Shown here: piece by piece, positions 1 to 11,200 of the stretch
How the letters are laid out: each line of letters opens with the position of its first letter
Position numbering within the stretch: position 1 is the first letter of the stretch
Assembly (NCBI RefSeq): GCF_900108565.1
Contig: NZ_LT629971.1
Span: 2,046,001-2,110,000, forward strand
DNA length: 64,000 nt
Direction: 5' to 3'
Origin: Mycolicibacterium rutilum
GTDB taxonomy: Bacteria; Actinomycetota; Actinomycetes; Mycobacteriales; Mycobacteriaceae
Program-made: the position numbers and the translations under genes
Notes under the pieces: generated by a model
Database searches by the model: none
Told to the model about the DNA's origin: nothing
Seen by the model: only the letters and a program-made list of their open reading frames with translations

Positions 1-550
1 CGTTGTGGGACTAGGACATCGCGAGATCGGGTTGCTGACGATGCGACTGGGCCGGGACCGCCCGGCCGGTGATGTCGGGGCCGCGGTCGCCGACCCGGAG
101 CGGCTGCAGACACCGCACTTCCACGTGCAACGGGAACGCATCGCCGGGGTGGTCGACGCGATGACCGCGGCCGGGCTCGGTCCCGACGCGCTGACCGTGG
201 TGGAGAGTTACGACCATTTGCCGACGTCGGGTGGCGCGGCGGCCGAGGTGGCGCTCGCCGCGAATCCGCGGTTGACCGCGCTGATGTGCACGGCCGACGT
301 GCTGGCGCTGTCGGCGATGGACTATCTGCGGGCCCGGGGCATCTACGTGCCGGGGCAGATGACGGTCACCGGCTTCGACGGCGTGCCCGAGGCGCTGCGG
401 CGCGGGCTGACGACGGTCGCGCAACCGAGCGTCGAGAAGGGCCGTCGCGCGGGCCGCCTGCTGCACCAGCCGCCGCGGTCGGGGTTGCCGGTCGTCGACG
501 TGCTCGACACCGAGGTGGTCCGCGGCCGCACATCCGGACCGCCCGCCTGA
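1..550 (+). CDS. LacI-family transcriptional regulator, C-terminal part (truncated by window edge)
   Basis: The reading frame is already open at base 2, so the N-terminal DNA-binding domain lies outside the window. The visible ~180 residues fit the effector-binding (periplasmic-binding-protein-like) domain of LacI/GalR regulators. It opens with a VVGLGHREIGLL segment, equivalent to the usual LGHRRIGLL stretch. It has the ALMCTADVLALSAMDYLRARGIYVPGQMTV type of stretch that leads into the conserved GFDGVP motif near residue 123, and a late TTVAQPSVEKGRRAG segment. The ligand cannot be inferred. The gene faces a phosphotransferase gene whose stop codon lies 2 bases away, so the two are convergent. 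Confidence 0.85.
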   Translation, partial: VVGLGHREIGLLTMRLGRDRPAGDVGAAVADPERLQTPHFHVQRERIAGVVDAMTAAGLGPDALTVVESYDHLPTSGGAAAEVALAANPRLTALMCTADVLALSAMDYLRARGIYVPGQMTVTGFDGVPEALRRGLTTVAQPSVEKGRRAGRLLHQPPRSGLPVVDVLDTEVVRGRTSGPPA

Positions 551-551
551 G

Positions 552-1472
552 TCAGATCCGGGTGATCGGCGCGGTGTCGCGCCAGAGGTCGCGCACCGGC
601 GCGATGCCCTCGACGAGCATCGGCAGTTCGGGGGCCATCGCCAGCGCGGCGATCGCGCCGAGCCTGCCCGCCGCCTCGGTGACCGCCAGCACCCGCGGGT
701 CGGTCGGGCGCAGGCCCAATTCGACCGCCGCCGCGTCATAGGCGGCGATCGCCTCGGAACCGGTCATCGCGAGATCGGATTCCACCGCGCCCGTCGTCAC
801 CAACTCGAAGTCCGACCACAGCTCGCCGTCGGGGGTGGCGATCATGTTGTGGTACGGCGCGTCGCCGTGGATGGGTTGGACGCCGGCGCCGGGGAACGCT
901 GCCTCGAAGGTCGCGCGGGACGTGAGCACCGGCGAGATGACGTTCCATTCACGTTGTGCGCGTTCGAGATCCGCTGGCGGCAACAGTTCGGGTGAGTGGC
1001 GCAGTTGCGCGAGGCCGTCGGGGATGTAGGTGCCGAACGGTACCCAGAAGCCGAGCTCGCCCCGGTACTCGCGCAGGGCGGCGTGCAGCTGTGCCACCCG
1101 GCTCATGCGGGCGATGATGTCCGGTTCGGCCGCGGGTGTCTCGTCGACGAACTGCCAAAACGTCATCGAAAACCCGTCGCGGCGAACGGGTTCGCGCGGG
1201 AGCAGCGGGCTGGGCGCGACGACCGGGAATCCGCGGTCCGCCAGCCAGGCGGTGACCGCGAGTTCCGCACGCTGCTGCGCGGTCTGGGCGTGCGGGTCGA
1301 TGCGGTAGGACGGCGGTAGGACGGTGGGCACCCGCGCAACGACCGGGGCGGGGGACAGGTGCACGATGACCGAGAACACGTCATAGAGCACGCGCGGATC
1401 ATCCACGCGCAGACCGAGATCGGTGCCGGCGGCGACGGCGGCCGCGACCGCGCGGTCGGTTCGCGCGCTCAC
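552..1472 (-). CDS. Phosphotransferase, aminoglycoside phosphotransferase (APH) fold
   Basis: A 306-residue protein with the APH/choline-kinase fold signatures. PIHGDAPYHNMIA (about residues 200-212) matches the catalytic-loop pattern HGDxxxxN, and WSDFELV shortly after matches the metal-binding DFE/DxD motif. The substrate is not evident. It starts inside the 3' end of otsB (4-base overlap), so the two are very likely co-translated. That coupling suggests a small-molecule or sugar kinase linked to trehalose metabolism, but this is inference. Antibiotic modification is possible in principle, but nothing in the sequence points to it. Confidence 0.8.
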   Translation of the reverse strand: MSARTDRAVAAAVAAGTDLGLRVDDPRVLYDVFSVIVHLSPAPVVARVPTVLPPSYRIDPHAQTAQQRAELAVTAWLADRGFPVVAPSPLLPREPVRRDGFSMTFWQFVDETPAAEPDIIARMSRVAQLHAALREYRGELGFWVPFGTYIPDGLAQLRHSPELLPPADLERAQREWNVISPVLTSRATFEAAFPGAGVQPIHGDAPYHNMIATPDGELWSDFELVTTGAVESDLAMTGSEAIAAYDAAAVELGLRPTDPRVLAVTEAAGRLGAIAALAMAPELPMLVEGIAPVRDLWRDTAPITRI

Positions 1473-2215
1473 GCCGACGCGCGCGCCCGCAACAGGTACT
1501 CCAGCGCGGCGGCGACGTCCTCGGGGCTGTCGACGCGGTACCCGGCCAGCGTGTCGCCCGGCCCGACCTTAACGCCGACATCAGCTTCACGCAGCCGGCG
1601 AAACGCCTTCTCGTCGGTCACGTCGTCGCCGAAAAACACGACTGCCGTGGCGTTTTCCTGCTCGCGCAGAATCTCGACGGCTTCGCCCTTGTCGGTCTGG
1701 ATCACGGCGAACTCGAGCACCGCCTTGCCGGCCGTGGCCTGTGCACCCCAGGAGGCCGACGCGTCCTTCGCGGCCGCGAGCGCGGTCTCGCCGTCGGCGG
1801 GTGAGGCGTTGCGCACGTGCAATGCGACGCTGGCCGGCTTGGTCTCCACGGTGACGCCCGGTTTGCCGGCGGCGATCTCCTCGAGTTCGGACGTGATCCG
1901 TTGCAGCAGAGCGGTATCCACCTCGTGGACGAAGCCCGACGTGAACTCCGCGCCGTGGCTCCCGACGAGGTGCACCGTCGGCGGCATCCCCGACAGCGCG
2001 CGCAACACCTCCAGCGCCCTGCCGGAGATCAGCGCGGTCGCGGTGTTCGGCAGATCGGCGAGCGCGACCAGGGCGTCGGCGGCGGCGGACAGCGGACGCG
2101 CGTCGGCCGGGTTGTTCACGATCGGCGCGAGCGTGCCGTCGAAGTCGGAGGTGATCAGCAGCCGCGGCGTAGCGGCGACCGAGGTGAGCGCGCGCTGAAC
2201 GTCGGCCGGGAGCAC
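1469..2215 (-). CDS. otsB: Trehalose-6-phosphate phosphatase
   Basis: OtsB removes the phosphate from trehalose-6-phosphate, the last step of the OtsAB trehalose pathway. The 248-residue protein is of HAD type. LLITSDFDGTLAPIVNNP near residues 19-36 holds the nucleophile DxD motif, TALISGR near residue 60 matches the second conserved block, and VVFFGDDVTDEKAFRRL near residue 205 matches the metal-binding GDDxTDE motif. It has the short single-domain length, without the N-terminal extension of M. tuberculosis OtsB2. A GTG start is used. The gene lies just downstream of kstR in the same direction with a 2-base gap and overlaps the phosphotransferase gene by 4 bases. Confidence 0.9.
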   Translation of the reverse strand: MLPADVQRALTSVAATPRLLITSDFDGTLAPIVNNPADARPLSAAADALVALADLPNTATALISGRALEVLRALSGMPPTVHLVGSHGAEFTSGFVHEVDTALLQRITSELEEIAAGKPGVTVETKPASVALHVRNASPADGETALAAAKDASASWGAQATAGKAVLEFAVIQTDKGEAVEILREQENATAVVFFGDDVTDEKAFRRLREADVGVKVGPGDTLAGYRVDSPEDVAAALEYLLRARASA

Positions 2216-2217
2216 GC

Positions 2218-2895
2218 CTAGATCTTAGGGTGCTCCCCGTCCCCGATCAGCAGTCGCACGGCCAGGTCGAGCCGCTTGCTGACGTCGGTGGCCGATGCGC
2301 GCCTGGTCAGCCAGGCCAGCAGGTTCGACAGCCAGACATCGGAGATGACCCGGGCGATGTGGTACTGGTCCTCGGTGGGTTCGCCGTCGCTCATCGCGCG
2401 GGCGAACATCGAATCCATCAGCTTCCCGACGTGGTCGACCTCGCCGGCCGCCGAGGCGTCGGCGAACACGAACGCGCGGGTCATGGCCTCGGTGAGCAGC
2501 GGATTGCGCTGCATCGCCCGGTTGAGCTTGCCGACCATGATGTTGAGCCGCTGGTAGGGCGTGCCGCCGGTGAGCGCGGCGCGGTCGGTCTTGGCGTCGA
2601 TGCGCTCGAACTCGCGGCCCAGCGCGGAGACCAGCAGGTGCACCTTCGACGGAAAGTAGCGGTAGAGGGTGCCGACCGCGACGTCGGCGCGCTCGGCCAC
2701 GGCGCGCATCTGGACGGCCTCGTAGCCGCCCTTGGAGGCGATGGCCAGCGTGGCGTCGAGGATCCGCTTGCGGCGCTCGCGCTGGGCCTCAGAGCCGAGT
2801 TCGGACTCCGAGAGCACGGCCACGTTCATCACCTGACGCGGTCGGGAGTCCGAACCCGCGTTCGGGTTGGTCGAGGCCGGGGACGGGCCAGACAT
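2218..2895 (-). CDS. kstR: TetR-family repressor of the cholesterol regulon, KstR
   Basis: KstR represses genes for uptake, side-chain and ring A/B degradation of cholesterol and is released by 3-oxo-cholestenoyl-type CoA esters. The 225-residue protein is nearly identical to what I recall of M. tuberculosis Rv3574 through the TetR DNA-binding domain (ERRKRILDATLAIASKGG, AVGTLYRYFPSK) and the ligand domain (IARVISDVWLSNLLAWLTRR). I chose the ATG at 2895, preceded by GGAG. The frame is open further upstream, but those residues look like non-coding translation. A shorter start at MNVAVLSESELG would also give a full TetR protein. The gene is divergent from fadE34, with a perfect KstR operator between them. 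Confidence 0.95.
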   Translation of the reverse strand: MSGPSPASTNPNAGSDSRPRQVMNVAVLSESELGSEAQRERRKRILDATLAIASKGGYEAVQMRAVAERADVAVGTLYRYFPSKVHLLVSALGREFERIDAKTDRAALTGGTPYQRLNIMVGKLNRAMQRNPLLTEAMTRAFVFADASAAGEVDHVGKLMDSMFARAMSDGEPTEDQYHIARVISDVWLSNLLAWLTRRASATDVSKRLDLAVRLLIGDGEHPKI

Positions 2896-3037
2896 GCGGC
2901 AGACAGCTCCTTCATCACGCGTTCTCGCTGAAAACGATACGCATGCCGATCCACTTTTTCCCACCTCGGCGGCTGCGGCGGCACCGATGTGTCCTGCTGT
3001 TACGGCGGTCGACTTGACGCTCGATCGCTGGCACTAT

Positions 3038-3051
3038 TAGAACACGTTCTA
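3038..3051. promoter_or_regulatory. KstR operator between kstR and fadE34
   Basis: The bases TAGAACACGTTCTA form a perfect 14-base palindrome. They match the published KstR consensus TNNAACNNGTTNNA at every defined position. The site sits about 43 bases upstream of the fadE34 start and about 143 bases upstream of kstR, which fits autoregulation of kstR together with repression of fadE34. Confidence 0.93.
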
Positions 3052-3093
3052 GTGAGGAGCACCGCCTTCTCACCCAAACGCTAGGAGTGGACG

Positions 3094-5211
3094 GTGTCGG
3101 TCGCATCCCCGGGGACCATCGCTGACGAACAGTTTGCCGTGCGCGAGCTGATCCGTGACTGGGCCGCCGCGTCCAATGCCATCGCCGCCGCACGCGACGT
3201 GGAACAGGGGCAGCCCGACGCCTGGCGCAGCCCGTTCAACGGGTTAGCTCAGCTCGGCATCTTCGGAGTCGCGCTGGCCGAGGAGCACGGCGGGGCGGAC
3301 GGCACCGTCGACGATCTGTGCGCGATGGTCGACGAGGCCGCGGCCGCGCTGGTGCCCGGTCCGGTCGCTACGACCGCACTGGCCACCCTGCTGGTGTCGG
3401 ACCCCGGCGTGCTGGCCGCGCTGGCGGCCGGCGAGCGGGTCGCCGGGGTGGCGCTGACCGCGGACCTGCGGCTGGCCGACGGCGCGGTGACGGGCACGGC
3501 CGACTACGTGCTCGGCGCTGACGCGGCCGGCGTGCTGGTGCTGCCGGCAGGCGAGGGCTTCGTCCTGGTCGACGTGACCGCGCCCGGCGTGACGGTCGAG
3601 CCGCTGAAACCGACCGACTTCTCCCGCCCGCTGGCCCGGGTGGTGCTGGACTCCGCGCCTGCGCAGCCGGTCGGCGGATCGGCGCAGCGGGTCATCGACA
3701 TCGCGGCGACGGTGATGGCCGCGGAGGCCGCCGGGTTGGCACGCTGGGCGCTGCAGACCGCCACCGAGTACGCGAAGGTGCGCGAGCAGTTCGGCAAGCC
3801 GATCGGCAGCTTCCAGGCGATCAAGCACATGTGTGCGGAGATGCTGCTGCGCTCGGAGCAGGCCTCGGTGGCGGCCGCCGATGCGGCCCGGGCCGTGTCC
3901 GAGGGCGACGACGCTCAGTTGTCGATCGCCGCCGCGGTCGCGGCCGCCGTCGGCATCGATGCCGCCAAGGCGAACGCCAAGGATTGCATCCAGGTGCTGG
4001 GCGGGATCGGGATCACCTGGGAACACGACGCGCATCTGTATCTGCGGCGCGCTTACGGTCTGGCGCGTTTCCTCGGCGGCGCAAATCGTTGGCTGCGTCG
4101 GGTGGCGGAGCTGACGCAGCAGGGCGTGCGACGCGAGCTGGGCATCGACCTGGGTTCGGTCGCCGAGCTGCGACCCGAAATCGCCTCGGCCGTCGCGGAA
4201 GTCGCGAAGTTGCCCGTCGAGCAGCGGCAGCCGGCGCTGGCCGACGCGGGGCTGCAGGCACCGCACTGGCCCAAGCCATACGGCCGAGGCGCCGGGCCCG
4301 CCGAACAGCTGCTGATCGACCAGGAACTGGCGGCCGCGGGCGTCACCCGGCCCGACCTGGTGATCGGATGGTGGGCCGCGCCGACGATCCTCGAGCACGG
4401 CACGCCCGAACAGATCGAACGGTTCGTGCCGGCGACACTGCGCGGCGAGTTGCTGTGGTGCCAGCTGTTCTCCGAGCCGGGCGCCGGTTCAGACCTGGCG
4501 GCGCTGCGGACGAAAGCCGTTCGCGTCGAAGGCGGTTGGAAGTTGACGGGCCAGAAGGTGTGGACGTCGGCGGCGCACAAGGCGCAGTGGGGGGTGTGCC
4601 TGGCGCGCACCGACGCCGACGCGCCGAAACACAAGGGCATCACGTACTTTCTGATCGACATGTCCTCGCCGGGGATCGACATCCGGCCGCTGCGCGAGAT
4701 CACCGGCGACAACCTGTTCAACGAAGTGTTCTTCGACGACGTCTTCGTGCCCGACGAGATGGTCGTCGGTCAGGTCAACGACGGCTGGCGGTTGGCCCGC
4801 ACCACGCTGGCCAACGAACGCGTCGCGATGGCCGCGGGCACCGCGCTGGGCAACCCGATGGAGGAGTTGCTCAAGCAGATCGCCACACTCGACTTCGACG
4901 TCGCGGGCCAGGACCAGTTGGGCGCGCTGATCGTGGCCGCCCAGGTCGGTTCGCTGCTGGACCAGAAGATCGCCGAACTCGCTGTCGGAGGCCAGGATCC
5001 GGGCCCGCAGGCCAGCGCGCGCAAGCTGATCGGGGTGCGGTACCGCCAGGCGCTCGCCGAGCTGCGCATGGAGCTGTCGGAGGGCAGCGGCGTCGTCGAG
5101 AACCAGACGGTGTTCGACTTCCTCAACACCCGGTGCCTGACGATCGCCGGCGGCACCGAGCAGATCCTGCTCACCCTCGCGGGCGAGAGGCTGCTCGGGC
5201 TGCCCCGCTAG
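3094..5211 (+). CDS. fadE34: Two-domain acyl-CoA dehydrogenase FadE34
   Basis: A 705-residue protein with two acyl-CoA dehydrogenase (ACAD) units in one chain, the arrangement of M. tuberculosis FadE34 (Rv3573c), which dehydrogenates CoA thioesters of the steroid side chain. The first half ends with the ACAD C-terminal helices (EYAKVREQFGKPIGSFQAIK near residue 230, then GGIGITWEHDAHLYLRRA near 305). The second half holds the FAD-binding segments LFSEPGAGSDLAALRTKA near 460 and LTGQKVWTSAAHKAQWG, and ends AGGTEQILLTLAGERLLGLPR. The GTG start at 3094 follows AGGAG at 3083. The gene is divergent from kstR. A giant surface-protein gene ends 3 bases past its stop on the other strand. Confidence 0.95.
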   Translation: MSVASPGTIADEQFAVRELIRDWAAASNAIAAARDVEQGQPDAWRSPFNGLAQLGIFGVALAEEHGGADGTVDDLCAMVDEAAAALVPGPVATTALATLLVSDPGVLAALAAGERVAGVALTADLRLADGAVTGTADYVLGADAAGVLVLPAGEGFVLVDVTAPGVTVEPLKPTDFSRPLARVVLDSAPAQPVGGSAQRVIDIAATVMAAEAAGLARWALQTATEYAKVREQFGKPIGSFQAIKHMCAEMLLRSEQASVAAADAARAVSEGDDAQLSIAAAVAAAVGIDAAKANAKDCIQVLGGIGITWEHDAHLYLRRAYGLARFLGGANRWLRRVAELTQQGVRRELGIDLGSVAELRPEIASAVAEVAKLPVEQRQPALADAGLQAPHWPKPYGRGAGPAEQLLIDQELAAAGVTRPDLVIGWWAAPTILEHGTPEQIERFVPATLRGELLWCQLFSEPGAGSDLAALRTKAVRVEGGWKLTGQKVWTSAAHKAQWGVCLARTDADAPKHKGITYFLIDMSSPGIDIRPLREITGDNLFNEVFFDDVFVPDEMVVGQVNDGWRLARTTLANERVAMAAGTALGNPMEELLKQIATLDFDVAGQDQLGALIVAAQVGSLLDQKIAELAVGGQDPGPQASARKLIGVRYRQALAELRMELSEGSGVVENQTVFDFLNTRCLTIAGGTEQILLTLAGERLLGLPR

Positions 5212-5214
5212 CGC

Positions 5215-8200
5215 TCAGTCCTGGGTGCGGGGCTCTGGGACTCTGGGGTCCGAGCCGGCGCCGGGTGCGCTGTCGTCCTCCTCGGGGACGTCCTCGTCCC
5301 CGGCGGGCGTCTGCGGGCCGGAGCCCGAGCCACCGGAGCTGTCGCCTCCGCTGTCCGTGCCCGACGAGCCGTCGTCGGACCCAGCTCCACCGCTGCCGCC
5401 CGCGCCACCGTTTCCGCCCAATCCTCCGCTGCCACCCGCGCCGCCTCGGCTGCCGGTGAGGTCGACGACGGTCTGTTGCACGGAGCTGCCGTTGCCCGCA
5501 TTCGCCAGAACGATCGCCCGGGTGCCGTCGAATCCTCCTGAGAAGGCGAATTTGTCGGAGATGATGGTGTCACCGATCTGCGCTCCGTTGTTCACATCCA
5601 CGAACGCGGTCGCGCTCCCGGTTCCGCCCGCAGTACTGACGTACGAGGTGAACGTGATGAACCGGCCGTCGTCGCTGATGCCGACCTGCGGGTACTGCCC
5701 GGCGAGCGAATTGAGCGTCACGGTGGCGCCCACCTGATTGCCGGTGAGGCCGTCGAGGACCATCAGCCGCGAAGCGTTGCCCTGGTTGTAGGCGACGACG
5801 ATTCGGTCACCGGTGCCGATCATGCGCACCTCCGACTCGTACGGGAGGGTGGTGCCTGGCACGATCGCGGCACCCGTCGCTGTGTTGAGCACGGTGAACT
5901 GCCTGCTCGAAGTCGCACCGGGGGCGGTGGTCTCGAACAGCAGCCGGGTACCGTCCTCGCTGAACACCGCAGGGTCATTGTGGAAGCCGGCCAGCGCGAC
6001 GTCGGCGTTGAGCGCAGCACCGTTCGCCACGTCGACCAGCACCAGATGCGATGTCATGGTCACGTCGTCGTAGGTGGAGACGACCGCGCGGGTGCCGTCC
6101 TGACTGAACTGCGAGTCACGCCACCGACCCGACACGACAACGGGTGTGCCGACGAAAGCTCCGCTGTGAGTGTCGACGATCGAGACACTGATCGTGTTGC
6201 TGACCGTGTCCTGAGTGACGACGACTATCGCCGAGCCATCTGCTGTTGCCTCCGCGATACCGCTCATGTTCTGCGGACCGTTGTAACTGTCCCCGGCGAC
6301 CTGCGTGCCGTCGGCGGTGTCGACGGTGACCACCCGCAATGTCCCGGTGCCGGAGGAACTGTCGAGTGGTGTGGTGACCACTGTCGCGCGTGTCCCATCC
6401 GGACTCAGGGCGACTGGGCCTGCGCGCCAACCGCTTACCACGATGTCGGCGCCCAGCTGACCGCCGGTGGCCCCGTCGATCACCTTCACCGTCGTGTCGG
6501 TGAACGTCGACCCGGTGAAGACTATCCGCGATCCGTCGGCGGTCAGCGCGATCGTCGTGTCACCCGGAACAGCGATGTCGGTGCCGATCTGCTGGCCGGT
6601 TGCGGTGTCGACGAGTGCGACAGCGGTGATGTCCGGATGCGGGCTACCCGGACGTGCCGAGATGACCGCGCGATTACCATTGGCGGAGAAGATGACCGGC
6701 TGAGGGTTTCCCCCTAGTGTGACAGTGTCACCGATCTGACCGCCATTGATCGGATCGATGAGGACCGTGCTGGTGACGCCGTAGCCCACTCCTTCGTACT
6801 CATCGTAGGAGTAGGAGTAGCCGCTCACCGCCAACCGGGTGCGGTCCGCGTTGAAGTACAGCGCCCGTTCCATCGAACCCTGCACGGCGACGGTCTCGCC
6901 CTGCTGCTCACCGGTTTCGGTGTTCACCACCACGATGCGCAGGGTGCGGTCGGTGCCGTTGTACGAGGTGACGACGTAGCGGGTCCCGTCGCCCGCGAAC
7001 CGCTGCGGGTTCGGATCGTAGTAGGCCTGCGGGTCGACCGGAGCACCGGTCACATCGATTGTGGCGCCGAGCTGTTGACCGGTCTCGGTGTCGATCACGA
7101 CAACGTGAGTGGTGGTCCTGCCCGCGCCCACGGTCGTCAGCACCGCGCGACTACCGTCGGCGTTGAGCCGCGCCGGTCGCTGCATGTACGGATCGGCGTA
7201 GCCGGCGACGGCGACGGTTTCGCCCACCTGCTGACCGGTCGTCGTGTCGATGACAGTGACCCACACCGTGTCGACATTGTTCGTCGTCGTGACGATCGCT
7301 CGGGTACCTTCCGGCGTGAGTTCTGTTCCGAGCTTGACGTCGTTGGTCAGACCACCGAATGTGACGGTTCCCGGCACGGTGACTGTCTCGCCGACCTGTC
7401 GTCCGGTCAGCGTGTCGGTCACGGTCACGTTGACGAACTCGACCCCGTCGACCCGGACAGTGGTGGTCACCACCGAGACGTGGGCGGATTCGGACACCGC
7501 CGGGGCGCCCCGGACGGTGCCGACGATGTCGGTCTCGGCCACGACACGGGTCGGGGCGACCTCGACGGTGACGTAGGCCTGGGTGATTCCGCCCTGCCCG
7601 TCCTCGACCGTCACGAGGAAGGTGTCGGTGTCGACTCCACTGGTGGCCGCTGCGGCCGACCGAGCGGCCGCCGTCGGGGTATAGACGAATACGCCGTTTC
7701 CGAGCGGTGAGACGGTGCCCTTGCTCGGCAAACCGGCGACGGTGTAAGTGAGTTCGTCGCCGTCCGGGTCTGCGGCTTGCAGATCGATGTTGACGACGCC
7801 GTTGACAGGCGCACTCGTGACGGGGTTGATCGACGGCGCCTCGTTGACCCGAATGACGTTGATCGTGACCGTGCCCACGGTCTGCGACGTCCCATCGGAT
7901 ATCACATACGTAAACGTGTCCGTGCCAACGTAATTCGTATCCGGCACGTAGGTCATGGTGCCGTCAGGGCTGTACGTGACAGTCCCGTTGAAGGGCATGG
8001 TGGTCGAGACGATGGTCAGCGGATCACCGTCGACGTCGAGGTCGTTGTCCAGGGGACTGAACGTAACCGAGTCGTTGCTGGCGACCTCGACAGCGTCTGC
8101 GACAGCTACCGGCGCGTCGTCGACGGGTGCGACGGTGATGTACACGAGCCTCATCTCGCCGGAGGCGAGGCCGTCGGTGGGTTGATAGGCGAACCCGTCC

Positions 8201-11200
8201 AGCCCGGAGAAGTTCGCGTTCGGGGTGTAGAGGAATCTGCCGTCGCCGAGCGGGACCAGGGTCCCGTTGGGCGGGTCGTTGTAGCCGATGTAGGTCAGGA
8301 CGTCGCCGTCGGGGTCGCTGTCGTTGGCCAACGGGCTCACGATGATCGACCCGTCCTCGTCGACGGTGTAGAAGTCGTCGGCGGTGACCGGCGCCGCGTT
8401 GAACGCATCGATGGCGACGGTCACTGTGACCGGCACGATCTGCCCGCGGTTGTCGTCGACGGCGACGACGAACGTGTCGGTCAGCGAACCGGTACCGAAC
8501 GCGGCGTCGTGGCGCGCCTGCGCGGTCGGCGTATAGGTGAACGTGCCGTCACCGTTGTTGGTCACCGTGCCGTGCACGGGATTCGTTGTGACGCTGTAGG
8601 AGACGACGTCGCCGTCGGGATCGGTCGCATCGAAGTCGACCACCGTCGCGCCGTCGGCGATGTCCGCGCCCCCGACGGTGTACACCACATCCGGTGCCGC
8701 GTTGCCGGTGAGCACGATGACCGTGACGGTGTTGTCCAGGCTGTTGGTGACCGTCGCCTGGGTGCCGTCGGCGTTGATCGCGACGTCCGTCGGGCCGTTG
8801 CCGACAGCGACGAAGGTGACCGTCCCGGTCGCGGTGTTGACGACCGCGACGTTGTCGGAGCCGTAGTTCGCGACGTAAAGTCGTCCGTCGCCGGTGATGT
8901 CGATGCCGCGGGGATCGTCACCGACATCGATGTAGGTCACGCTGTTGCCGTCGCTCAGATCGACGACCGCCACCCGGTCATCACCACTGACCGTGACATA
9001 CACACGGTCACCGGTCGGGCTCACCACGACCCCGGAAGGCGTATCGCCGACGACGACGTCGACCTGATCGCCGGTCTGGCGGTCGATGATCGTCAGCGCG
9101 CTCTCGTCGGCGTTCGCGAGATAGACGAACCGGCCGTCGGCACTCGTGGCGATTCCCAGTGGATCGACCTCGATCGAAGTGGTCTCCCCGCTTGCCACGT
9201 CGATGATCGTCAGAGTGTCGTTGGTGTTGGTGGTGAACACGAACGCACCATCGGGGCTGACCGCGATGCCGGTCGGCTCGGCGCCGATCGCGATCGGTGC
9301 ACCGACGGTCAGCGACGCGGTGTCGACCGCGACCACCGAACCGTCACCCGCGTTGGCCACGTAGAGCACCGAACCGGTCGAGTCCAGGGCGAGCGCGACC
9401 GGGCGATCCCCGACCGTGATTGTGCCGACGGTGGAATGGTCGGCGGTGTTCAGCACGGTGACCGAGTCACCGTCGGCGTTCGCGACATAGGCACGGGTGC
9501 CGTCCGGGCTGATGACCACAGCCTGCGGGCCCTCGCCCACCTCAGGCGTGGCGATGACGCTGTTCACCGCCAGTTCGGCGACCACGATATCCGAAACCGT
9601 CACGGTGACAGGGGCATTGAGGCCATCGCTGACTCGTACGGTGAACGTGTCGGTCTCGACGACGCCCGTGCTCAGCGCCGCCTGCAGTCGCGCAGCATCG
9701 GTCGGGGTGTAGGTGTACTGCCCGGTGCCGGCGTCGATCTGGACCGTGCCGCGGGTCGGGCCGGTGATCACCTGGTAGGTCAGCGCGGTGCCGTCGGGGT
9801 CGCTGACACCCAGCGAACCGGTGACGACGCCGTCGGTGGTGGGGCTGCCCACGGTGGGAGCGGTCACGACCGGTGCGCGGTCTTCCGGCGCGACAAGGAC
9901 GTTGACCGGGATGCTGACGGTGGCGCCGCGGCCGTCGGTGGCAGTGACCGAGAAGGTGTCGATGTCGGTGTCCGGGGTGGTGCGTGCGTCGGCGCGGGCG
10001 TCATCGGTGGGGGTGTAGGTGAACTTGCCGTCCGAGTACACGACGACGTGGCCCTTCGGGGTGTCACCGGTGCCGCTGTACGTCACAGGGTCACGGTCGG
10101 GATCGGTGGCGGTGACGGAACCGGTCACCACGCCGGTCAGCGGATTCGGTTGCGGCGCATTGACGGTCCCGGCGACCGGCGCCCGATTGGGACTGATCGT
10201 CACCGTGACCGGCACCGCCAGGGTGCCGCCGTGTCCGTCGCTGACCGTGACCATGAAGGTGTCCTTGGCCGCCGCGCCGCCCGCGGCGGCGTTCTGCCGG
10301 GCCGGTTGCGTCGGGGTGTAGGTGAAGTCGCCGTTGCTCTGGACGACGACCGTGCCCTTGGTGGTGCTGGTCGACCCGCTGTAGGACAGGGTGTCGCGGT
10401 CGGCGTCAGTGGCGCGCACCGAGCCGGTGACGACACCGGTGATCGAGTTCGGTTGATACACCGTCGCTTTACCGGCCTGCGGCGCCTTGTTCGCCGACGC
10501 GATCGTGACCGTCACGGGGACGGCCAGCGTGCCGCCGTGCCCGTCGGTGACGGTCACGGTGAAGTTGTCGGTCACCGGGGTGCTGCTCGACGCCGCGGCG
10601 TGTCGGGCCGCGGCCGTGGGGGTGTAGGTTAAGGATCCGTTGCTCGCGACCGTCACCCTGCCCTTGGCGGTGGTGGTGGTGCCCTTGTAGGTCAGCCTGT
10701 CGTCGTCGGGATCGTCGGCGGACACGACTCCCTTGACCACGCCGGTGCTCGGGTTCGTCTGCGTGACAGCGAAACCGCCGCTGATCGGGGCGCTGTTGCT
10801 CGGGGTGATGGGAACGTTGCGGACCGTCACCACCCGCGTGCCGCCGCGGGCGTCGCGCAGCGTCACCGAGAACGACGTGACGTCCTCGCGCGCGGTGGCA
10901 CTGGCGGCGTGCCGCGCCGCATCGGTGGGGGTGAAGGTGAACTGACCGGTCTCGCTGACCGTGACCCGGCCGCTGGCCGGCTGCCGCACCGTGTAGGTGA
11001 TCGCGTCGCCGTTGGCGTCGGTGGCGTTGAGCCGGCCGGTCACCACGCCGGTCGAGGTGTCGACCGCCGTGATCTGCGGTGCCGCGTTGGGCGGTTTGTT
11101 GGTCAGGCCGGGCAGGATTCCGCGCAGGAAATTCCCGAGCGCGGACAACGGGTTGGGGGCCGCGGCGCGTGCGGTGGGTTCGACGCTCAAGCTGGTGAGG

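Noticed and set aside
3831..5459. A 542-codon open frame inside fadE34 in another frame
   Set aside because: Arginine-rich shadow of a clear ACAD gene, running past its stop into the convergent gene.
7777..10632. A 951-codon open frame on the plus strand
   Set aside because: It is antisense to the giant surface-protein gene, rich in Arg/Gly/Val as expected for a GC-rich shadow frame, and has no recognisable domain, ribosome site or signal.
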